DNA from: Nemophila menziesii | Taxonomy: Eukaryota > Streptophyta > Magnoliopsida > Boraginales > Hydrophyllaceae | Assembly: GCA_029959085.1 (NCBI GenBank) | Contig: JARWIR010000015.1 | Coordinates: forward strand, 4,587,017 to 4,651,016 | Direction of reading: 5' to 3' | Length of the DNA: 64,000 nt | Part shown: piece by piece, positions 55,537-64,000 of the stretch | Numbering within the stretch: the stretch's first letter is position 1 | Layout of the letters: every line of letters starts with the position of its first letter | Notes under the pieces: generated by a model | The model's input: only the letters and a program-made list of their open reading frames with translations | Told to the model about the DNA's origin: nothing | The model's database searches: none | Translations under genes and position numbers: made by a program

Positions 55537-56081
55537 TGTTGGAGTATAAATCTCCTATAACCTGTTATCCGCCTTCTCCTAACGGTTCGAATTTTTAGTT
55601 GAGTTGGCAATTTAATATGGTATCAGAGCTCCACGGTAGCCGTGGTCACAGGTTCGAGTCTCTCGACCGCCACCCACTTTATTCTGCACGTGCAAGCTTA
55701 GCTCTTCTCGCCTTCTATGGGCACTCTTCTCTACTAAGCTTGCACTTGAGGGGGCGTGTTGAGATATAAAATCTCATTAATAGAATGCCTTCTCCTAACG
55801 GTTCGGACTTTTAGTTGAGTTGGCAATTTAACATGGTATCAGAGCTCCAGGTACTTGAGGTCCTGGGTTCGAGTCTCTCCACCGCCACCCACCTCGATAT
55901 CTCCACGTGCATGGTTTATCCGTCTCCGTGCATTGCTTAGATCAATCCGTCTCCTCTGCTAAGCATGCACATCTCCTCTAAGCCTGCACGTGAGGGGGCG
56001 TGTTGGAGTATAAATCTCCTATAACATGTTCTCCGCCTTCTTCTAACAGTTCGAACTTTTAGTTGAGTTGGCAAGTTAATA
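55537..56081 (+). mobile_element. Tandem TRIM element with three LTRs
   Basis: LTRs at 55537-55617, 55757-55833 and 56001-56081 (81, 77 and 81 bp; TGTTGG or TGTTGA start, TTAATA or TTAACA end). Two internal regions of 139 and 167 bp each start with TGGTATCAGAGC (55618 and 55834) and end with GAGGGGGCG. Perfect target duplication CTAGT at 55532-55536 and 56082-56086. No coding capacity; TRIMs depend on other retroelements. Both interiors carry GGTTCGAGTCTC about 30 bp after the primer site, like a pol III B-box. Confidence 0.93.
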
Positions 56082-56155
56082 CTAGTATCACGAAAGCAAT
56101 ACTTTTTTATTAACGCAAAGTGAGGAAAATTAATACCAGATTTGAGAAGGGCTTA
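56082..56155 (+). pseudogene. Last visible piece of gypsy integrase
   Basis: Joining 49814-49818, 55514-55536 and this piece gives RIGDLVSRK ... GKLIPDLRRAYDVS, which follows the GDLVLRK ... GKLGPNWEGPY pattern of gypsy integrase C-termini. It is cut at 56156 by the next LTR. Confidence 0.7.
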
Positions 56156-59103
56156 TGATGTCTCCCTATTTGTGATAAATTAATCTAAGTTGGAGACGTC
56201 ATTTTTAAGTGTATTTGAGCATTTAATTATATATTTTTATCCATATTTCGATATTTTTCTATTTTTTGTCTTGATTTGATGAATCATTATTTCTAGAGCA
56301 TATTCGGTTTAATTTATTTGCTAATGTGAAGCTTTGAAGATATATAGAAATTAATTAGATTTCAAATCAATTGTAAAGAGATAAGGAAAGAAGATATGGA
56401 TGGAAATTAGAGATAAAAGGAAGTAGAGATAAAATAAGAAAGAAAAAGTTACCAAGTAAATATGAAATTCTGCAGGCATGTCCACTAAAAATAATATAAC
56501 TTAAAATCTGCAAGTAATTTTGTTGGCATATAGCCTCCCTTAATAGGTTGTTTTAATATGACAAATCCTCTTATGATTAGTGTGCTAATTACTCTTGTTA
56601 TATACATCCTTACTTGCACTATTGTTCATCAAAAACACTTTACATATCATTCTTATTATATCTCTTACATATACTTTTATTCATATCTTTATATACTTTG
56701 AGATATAGCCTTAATGATCAACTGCAATGTTTATAAGAATGATGTTATCTACAACTTTCGTGAAAAAGATTTATTGATCCGAGCATCAAAGCATAGGTCA
56801 ATTCTATCAAAGATGTTTGGTGCGGTACACCGGACATATGGTGCGGTACACCGGACCAAGAATGCGGCCCAGGGCACGGTGCATGGCTAGTCCGGTCAGA
56901 GAGATAGAAAATCTAACCGTTGAAGTGCGGTACACCGCACGATACCTGCGGTACACCGCAAGGAAGGTTTTTCTGCACAAAGTTAAGTCATAAGAAATAT
57001 ATCCGTTGGGAAAATTAATAGATCCGTTGGACTCAAGCCTTATGACTGTTGGAAGCAATTTTCAGCTATAAATTGAAGCTCTTTGAAGGCTACAACTACA
57101 CCAACTAATTACAAACATTAAGGAGCTTAATTGTTATCATTCAAGAAGGTGTCAAGAGCTATACATTGTCAAAATCAATCTTAGTGAGCTTATAAGTCCT
57201 ATCCAACTCATTCAAGGAGTTAATCAAATAAGCCACAAAGTATTATCTACTCAAGAGGAGTTTACATGCTTATAGTTATATCTACTCTTTAGGAGATTAT
57301 CTAGCAAAGTAGTTTCACCCCTTTAAACACTTTGTATCTATCCTCTTAAGTCTAGGTCTTGTAATAGATAGATTAAGAGAGAATTCAAGTATAGGGAGTA
57401 TACTTGGTGTCCTTGTGTTGTGATTACACAAGAGTTTGTCCTTCGTGTTATCGAAGAGGTTGTAAGGGTTATTGTGTTCTCGACCCGGTTAAGAGAGACA
57501 CGGGAGCTTAGTGAAAAGCTTGAAATCCTAAGGAGGCTTCCTTAGGTAGTGGATGTAGGGAAACCGAACCACTATAAATCGTGTGTATCTTTCTATCCCT
57601 ACTCTATTTACTTTCCGCACTTTACATGTTTGATAATATGCTAGTATGAATATTGTGATATTGATTATCAAGTTTATCTAACATATTGTCATCTAGAGTA
57701 GTAAGAGATTAGAAACTTGTTTTACTTGTTAAACTTATATATCAAGCCTCTAACTTATCCTTTGCATGATCCCATAAGTGTTTGATATATTAGTTGACTT
57801 AGAAGTTTTCTCTTAAACTTATAATTGTCCAAATGATTTTTAATTAGGCATTAATCTTATTAGTAATCCTATTCACCCCCCCCCCCTCTAGGACTTTCAA
57901 ATTTGGAGGAGAGTTATGAAATAAAAGTGTAGATCTTTTTGACGTGGTCGTTTGGGTATAAAGTAGACGAAAATCGGAGTAATAATAAAGAAGTTACGAC
58001 CAAAACAAGACAGAATAAGTCTTTCCCTTCTCCTATATTTTAGGAAACGAATTTGATTTGGAAAAGAGTCTTATTACTTACCCTCTACTCCAAGAATCTG
58101 ACCTAGGGTTGGAAAACCCTATAAATACACCCTTTTATCATTATAAACACATCATTGGCCAACCTTTAACCCAAGAAGAAACCTACATCAATAGAAGAGA
58201 ATATTGGAAGGAGTTGGACAACTAATCATGCCTTCCCAACCCTTCAAATTTGTAATTGTTTTCTTTTCTTTCTCTACTATGAAGTAATTCTATTTTAGCT
58301 TGAGATTAGCATATGAGTATGAACCCTAGACTTGTTTTACATCTATTTTAATTTGGGATGTTCGCATCTAAACTAATATTCGTGTTTTATTCTGTATTTT
58401 ATATGTTTTGATTTATTGTCTGTAGTTCTTGCGGTTGCAAACGTATAGTATTACCTTAATAGTAGTTAGATGGTCACCCGGAAGGGGTGACTAATTATTG
58501 AAACACCACGTAAACGTCTAGTGTGCGGTAGTGATCCGGAAGGGCTTACCTAACTATGATAGTCATTAGGGTTTGTTATTTAATCACTGATCATTGCGCA
58601 AGACCGTCTCATATAAGAAAGTAATGGTGTAGGACCACCTTATTTAAGTCCCCTAGTAATTGTTAGGTCGCCTCTTAAGTCCATCCGAAAGGGGGTTAGG
58701 AGTAATTTAGAATCTTGGATATTGCTTGACAAAATTCTCCCTTACATGATTAGAATAAACAAGGCTAGTGGGGATTACTTGTTATATCTTGAGCTAAACT
58801 CTCATACTATCTTCTTCTCTTTCCTTGTTTCTTGTCTTTATTTTATTTAGTTAATTATTCTTATTTAAAAACCAAACAAATATTTAATTAGTCTTTTATT
58901 TTCAGCGTATTATTCTTCTAGCTTTCTTATTTTCACTTGATAGTTGCATAAGTTCTCTCTAGCCTTCGTAGTCTCTGAGGAATGAATTATGTTTATCATT
59001 AAGACTTGCATAAGACCTGTGATATTTGCGGTGAGTAACGTGCTCAGTTAGGGTTTCTAGTTGCATCTTATTTATCTATTATTTTATCACGCCCTAGCCA
59101 ACA
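56156..59103 (+). repeat. 5' LTR of the second Athila-type element
   Basis: Begins TGATGTCTCCCTATTTG, ends near CCCTAGCCAACA. Without the nested solo LTR it is about 1.56 kb. It is homologous to the split LTR fragment at 24527-27425. Confidence 0.8.
56521..57899 (+). mobile_element. Solo LTR of a SIRE-like copia element
   Basis: 1379 bp, TGTTGGCATATAGCCTCCC to CCTCTAGGACTTTCA, with perfect target duplication AATTT (56516-56520 and 57900-57904). Homologous in inverse orientation to 34076-35353. No internal sequence, so the element was reduced by LTR-LTR recombination. The region 56813-56965 has four GCGGTACACCG-type words. Confidence 0.95.
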
Positions 59104-59112
59104 CCAAGTTTT

Positions 59113-59130
59113 TGGTGCTGCTGCCGGGGA
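59113..59130 (+). promoter_or_regulatory. Primer binding site, tRNA-Asp type
   Basis: TGGTGCTGCTGCCGGGGA, three changes from the tRNA-Asp complement, in the same relation to the LTR end as at 11282. Confidence 0.8.
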
Positions 59131-59217
59131 CTGTATCGTTTGTCCTTGTGCATTTATTTGGTGCTTTTATTTTGGTTAGTTCTATTTTACGCTTTTGTTT
59201 TTAGTTTCGTCTTTATA

Positions 59218-60920
59218 GGTAAACTTGATCTTCCAATCTCATTCAAAGTGCAATCCAGAGGAATCCGCACTCCAGAAATCCAAGCCACTAAATTTCGACC
59301 TGATCCAGGCATGATACCGCAGTTTGCGAGTCATGGTGAATTTAGCGGTGCTACACAACAGGATCTGGTTCGTTATATTCAGAATTTCATGCAAATCTGT
59401 GATGCCTACATCGTTCAAGGTGTCACACAAGAGCAGGTGTACTACATAATGTTCCAATTCTTTTTAACCAAACGTGCAAGGGATTGGTATGACTCACAAC
59501 ACCCTGATTCAATTCCAGATTGGGATAAACTCCAAGCCAAATTCCTAGATCGGTTCTATCCGATTAATAGACTCTTAAAAGATATGGTGGAGTTAGAAAA
59601 ATGTATGCAAGAAGAAGGGGAAAGTGTTGGTGAAGCATGGTTACGTTTTAATGAGAAGAAAGCGAGATGTCCATTCCACGTCTCCTCGCCTGAATATCAA
59701 TTAACCATGTTCTATGGAGGAATCAACAGAGAGTCCAAGGCAAGGGCAGATATATTAGAATATGGAAGTTTTGTGTTATTAGATCCTGAAGAATCTCATA
59801 CTATTATGGAAAGAGTTCTTGATACCGAAAGAAGATGGCTAGTAGAATCAGAAAAAGAAGAAGATACCTTAGAAGCTCTAAAGATCGGAGAATTAAACCA
59901 ACAACTTAAGAAAATACAAGAGCAAGCGCGTTTAGAAAGCAGATCAGTAGCTCAGGTAAATCTCGTACACACTTTACCTTCATGTCTTGGTTGTGGAGCA
60001 AGAAATCATTCGTGGAAGAGCTGTATCGATAATACAGCTTCGATTTCCTTCGTATCTCATCAAAAAACCATTACTCGAATGGTTATTCTCATTCTCAAGG
60101 AAGTTACGCTAATTATTATCCCCCACAGAATCAAAATTGGGTCGAAAAACAAAGTAATTATTATCCAACTCGGCCTCAAAATTATTATCAGCCACAACCA
60201 ATCCATCAACAAATGCCAAATTATGAAGATTATTATCAAGAACCACATTGGCTATCAACGCAACAAGCTACACAAGAACAACCTTCGAGTTTGGATTCAA
60301 GTCTAGTAGAACTTATGGGAATGTTTGAAGAGAATATGAAAATAAGTCAGCAAAGATTTCAAGCGCAAGCAAATGTTATTAAATAACTCGAGAATACTAT
60401 CTCACAGATGGAGAGTGCAATCCAGAATTGGCCAAAAAGGCAACTCCCAAGTGATACTATTACTCCTCAAGATGATGTTTGTCATGCGGTTGAATTAAGA
60501 AATGGAAAACAATTACCTCCGCCTAGAGTGGAAGAAACAGAACAACCAAAATAACCAACCCCTACTCCTAAAGAGGTGGTTGAAGAAACAGTTGAAGATA
60601 AAGTCGAAGAGGTAATTGAACCGAAAAGTGTCCCAGAGAAGACACAGAAAAGAAGAAGAGCTCAGTGGTGAACAATACATATCCTCCTCCACCATTTCCA
60701 TCACGTGTCAAAAACAAGAACAATGAAAAAGAATTCAAGAAGTTCCTTGACATGGTGAACAAGTTAGATATCAACATACCGTTTGTAGAAGCTCTCAAGA
60801 GAATGCCAAAATATCTTAAATTCATGAAGAATATTCTTTCTAACAAATGAAGTTTAGAAACTGGGGAAATGATTGGATTACCAGAGGAGTGTAGTGATAT
60901 ATATCAAAACAAGTCACCAT
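59218..60920 (+). pseudogene. Athila-type gag, frameshifted, pol missing
   Basis: The first frame gives a retrotransposon gag domain (YYIMFQFFLTKRARDWYDSQ, DKLQAKFLDRFYP, SVGEAWLRFNEKKARCP) and a CCHC knuckle CLGCGARNHSWKSC near 59980-60020. After a frameshift near 60040 come Q/Y/P-rich sequence and ISQMESAIQNWPKRQLPSD ... VELRNGKQLPPPR, with stops at 60384 and 60552. A third frame has PPPPFPSRVKNKNNEKEFKK and NIPFVEALKRMPKYLKFMK. EMIGLPEECSDIYQNKSP (about 60870-60920) is the lead-in to protease, after which coding stops: protease, reverse transcriptase and integrase are deleted. Confidence 0.85.
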
Positions 60921-63900
60921 AAGACGCATGTATACCCAAGAACTCTTGGATGGGACCATTCATGGTCACAAATAATAGATTTGAGAAGTTTGTGGGAGTG
61001 AAAGGCAAGTGAATCAAATTTTGTGTACCAGATATTAATCAGCTTCCTCATTGATGGGGAGGTGATATTCATACATGACCACCAAGTAACACGTCTAACT
61101 TTTAAAGACGATAAACAAAAGTGTTGTACGGGAGACTACCCGTTTTTACGTTTTTAAGTTTCTAATTTCTGTTTAGATTAGTTGTTTTTAGTTGATACTG
61201 CATATTTAAGGAAGGTATTTGTGTTCTTTGATGTTCAGGTACTAAGAAAATCGAGTTCGGGTGACAAAGAAAACGTTTTGGAGAAAATCTGACCCCCCGC
61301 CGGCTAGCCGGCTGAATTCACCGGTAATGCCGGTGAGGGCCAAAACGTTACTACGGTCCAAAAATCAGGTACAATGCCAAGGACCACTGGACAAAACCGT
61401 GTCGTCACTTGCGACCATGATATGGGGCCGTCTAGCAGGCGAAATCGCCGATATACCGGTCGACGCCGCCAGAAAATTCTTATAAGAGTTTGAAGACAAG
61501 AGGTTAGTAATAGTTACAAAAACTTCGGAAGACCATAACTTTGCGCTCGAAAGTCAGAATTCACTTTTTCTTGAGCCTAAACCGCGTATTTTTTCGAGAT
61601 CTATCCAATGAAGTAAATAGAATTACGACCGGAATACCAGCCTTCTAGCCGGCTAGCCGGCCCGTATCTGTGTCGACATTCACGTAAAACCGTCACGACG
61701 GTTGTAAAATCAGGTCCAGAGCCGAGATTTGACCGGTATACCGGCCATATGAGCCGTATACCGGCCCGGAGGCGGCTAAAAAGTTTAATTTTGAGATTTA
61801 AGAGTTTATAAAGGTGTCAAACCTAAACCTAGCCTCCTCCAACTTCACAAAAACAAAAATTTCAGTCCCAAACTCCATTAAAACACCATGAAAATTTCAT
61901 CAAACATCTTCCTGACATCAAAACTTCATCAAATAACCATAGATTCATATCCAAGTCCTTCCTTACCTTCCTATAAACAAGAATCAAACACCCAAATCAT
62001 TCCAAAACATCTAGAATCCAAAAATCAAAACCAAAATTTGCTAAATATTCTTTCAAAATTCCTTAAACCCATATCATCAAAGCTTGATTCCATCATACCC
62101 ACATAGAAAATCATCATCCTTACACCTTTTCTAACCCAAATAACACTTCAAATCACCCAAATCTAAGGGGTAAAATTCCAAGAAAGTTCAAATCTATGAG
62201 TTTGGGGTCAAAAGAGATGATATTATAAAGTGGCAATGGAGATGAAGAATCAAAGTAAGGTATTGGGTAAGATCAGGAAGAAATCAATTGAGATGGGTAT
62301 TAGTTTGGGAATAAACTAAAAGGTAAATCGAGTCAAGACATAAGAGGAAAGCATGCAGTGGTGAAATCAAAGAGCAAAACGGTTACATCTTTCAAGGAGA
62401 AAACACCACAACCTCTTTACATCAAGATATCTATACCCTAATGAATCGAAGCTTATAGGAAGCTATTAGCTATCGTTAAAACAAATATTCCTAGATGAAC
62501 ACATAAAGAGAGTATTCGAGAAAAAAATGGAAAAGATGGGTACAAAAGAGTTTCTAGAGCTGGAAGATTGATTTCGATGGAGCATAAGAGGAAGTATGAG
62601 AATGCCAGATTGGTGATACTAGAAGTTTACATACAAGAAAATCAATGCACCCTATCTTGGGTATTGACCACTAAAGGAAATAGCATCGAAGAGTATGTTT
62701 TATTTCTTCCCTACCATTTCTTTATGTGCAATATTTGTGTTACTTTAAATTTTATTGCTTTATTGAGTCTTTTTCGAGACGTGGGGACACGACTCATTTT
62801 TTAGTTAGGGGTGGGGATTCGTTGTCCTCATCTTCTTTTCTGTTATTTCATAAAATTTCAAATATTTAGGATTGGAATTGGCATAGAATATGGTGAATGT
62901 ACCTATTGATCATGCTTTAATTAAGTCAATGATAGTAAGTAGTATGTTTTTAAACGGTGTCACTGATGTTTAGTATGCATGTACGAAAACAACAAGTAAA
63001 GGATAGGGAAGATTAATGAGCAATGTGTATGAAGTGTCAAGTTGGAACTTAGGGAAAGTTAATTGGTGTGTAGAACATGAGGTTTGAAATTAGTTGAAAC
63101 CCCATTTATCTATGAACTAAAAGTGAAAAAGTTACGAAATTTGGTAGTTAGAAAAGTGAATAAGGCAGTTCATATATATTGAAGCCACTTGAAGCCTTTA
63201 TCTTTCTCACCCTTTTTATTTGATTAATATTATTATCCGTCTTAGCCCCTCTGAGTCCTTCTAAAGCCTTTTATTAACCACATTATAAGCCATACCCCTT
63301 AGTTTATAGTACTTATCCATATGACCCGCACTCGAATCGCAAAACCTAAGACAAGTTGTTTTAGAGTTTGGTGGGATTCATCATTGGGAACATTGGGATT
63401 GGGAATTTGTAATAGTGATATTATTAATGATAAAGAGTTTATTATTTTTACCCTTTGTTGGGGTAAAAGTAAATGAAAAAAGCTATGGAAAGCATGAAAA
63501 GAAAAAAAAATATGTATGAAAAATAGCATGATATCTCAACATTAAAAAGAGAGTCATTGCTACATTAAAAAGGAGAAAAAATTGATATGAAAAGATTAAA
63601 TATATTTGGACCTGCAAAGTGGAAATTGTTACGTAAACATCATGAAAAGGTTTTATTAGGTTATTTGGGGATGCAAATCAAAGCATCAAAAATTGGTTTG
63701 AGTGATAACATCTTCGAGTGAAACTCAAGCTCTAGGGCGATTCGTAGATAGAATGTGAGGAGAGAGCCAAAATCTCACTTTTCATTATCCAAATATACCA
63801 TATCGTCCCTAAGCCACGTTATAGCCGTAAAGACCTTAGGATTACTAGCTACTTGATGGAGGAACAATTTAACAATTAGGGATTAGATGAGTGGATCATT

Positions 63901-64000
63901 GGATACTATATTAGGACCTATGATCACTCTATAGCCATTAACAGGAACTGAGTTGAAGACTTTTTCTTCTGGCATTGTGAAGTTAATCTAGACTTGAATT
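60921..64000 (+). other. Late non-coding region of the second Athila-type element
   Basis: 61085-61140 has the AAGACGATAAACAAAAGTG ... GGGAGACTACCC block conserved with 12262-12310. 62700-63930 is colinear with 13010-14220. No supported gene. Open stretches at 61261-61485 and 61888-62106 follow base composition, not motif. Confidence 0.75.
61290..61790. repeat. GC-rich palindromic word cluster
   Basis: GCCGGCTAGCCGGC, a perfect 14-bp palindrome, occurs at 61299-61312 and 61648-61661. CCGGTATACCGG and GCCGTATACCGGC occur near 61732-61770, and CACCGGTAATGCCGGTG near 61320. They stand out sharply from the AT-rich surroundings. The older Athila copy has different GC-rich words at the corresponding place (12541-12821). 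Confidence 0.8.

Larger units (their letters stand above)
56156..64000 (+). mobile_element. Second Athila-type element, pol deleted, 3' LTR beyond window
   Basis: 5' LTR 56156-59103 (with a nested solo LTR), tRNA-Asp type primer site, broken gag, then directly the conserved late non-coding region shared with 12245-14230. In the first element the 3' LTR begins about 270 bp after the point matching base 64000, so this element's 3' LTR should start soon after the window end. It interrupts the gypsy integrase. Confidence 0.85.

Noticed and set aside
55640..55680. tRNA-like B-box GGTTCGAGTCTC as a tRNA gene
   Set aside because: It lies inside a TRIM interior after the primer site, with no A-box or cloverleaf.
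60513..60846. Hydrophobic minus-strand ORFs
   Set aside because: They are antisense shadows of the lysine/glutamate-rich gag region.

Overview
The window is AT-rich plant nuclear DNA, almost certainly from a eudicot and from a repeat-dense, heterochromatin-like region. Evidence: CACTA, Mutator-like, Athila and Ty1-copia elements with plant-type tRNA-Asp and initiator tRNA-Met primer sites, plant LINEs, tRNA-derived SINEs, a TRIM, and captured fragments of plant genes (a BRI1-like receptor, SmD2). No tRNA or rRNA gene, CRISPR array or bacterial signal was seen, and no ordinary host gene can be supported with confidence. Nearly all coding sequence belongs to mobile elements.

Layout. 1-1305 is the 5' end of a CACTA element on the minus strand, running off the window. 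It interrupts the RNase H domain of a broken minus-strand LINE (1306-7089). About 8690-9535 and 16266-16624 look like ends of another CACTA family, separated by an old, coding-poor Athila-type LTR element (9571-16265). 16625-24526 is mostly unassignable, with two SINE traces, one 171-codon acidic ORF ending in an EAR-like motif, and a retroelement primer-site relic. At 24527-27425 an Athila-type LTR fragment is split by a Pack-MULE (24656-26920). The Pack-MULE carries pieces of a possible SMG8-like gene and a BRI1-like gene, and an intronless SmD2 retrocopy sits inside the BRI1 piece. A pure AT microsatellite and a roughly 79-bp satellite follow (27882-29400), then a LINE fragment and a SINE.

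33683-56155 is a nested transposon stack that can be read like strata. A decayed Ty3/gypsy pol gene was split by three insertions, each with recognisable target duplications. The first is a minus-strand SIRE-like copia element (34076-47271). The second is a young Ty1-copia element (49819-55508, LTRs differing at 5 of 646 positions). The third is a tandem three-LTR TRIM (55537-56081). Inside the SIRE-like element lies a complete 9.8-kb CACTA transposon (37383-47187). It has matched termini, a 3-bp target duplication, a three-exon TNP2-type transposase gene and a six-exon TNPA-like gene, both with open, phase-consistent reading frames. A 45-copy, two-variant 20-bp minisatellite and an internal palindromic copy of the subterminal motif lie between them. 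From 56156 to the end is a second Athila-type element whose 5' LTR contains a SIRE-like solo LTR; its pol is deleted and its 3' LTR is expected just beyond the window.

The CACTA element is the only unit that looks capable of acting as a system. TNP2 is expected to cut the ends, the TNPA-like protein to bind the AGCGACTAC subterminal repeats, and the internal copy of those repeats may let the element regulate its own second gene. All family names rest on motif recognition by eye; no database search was run.
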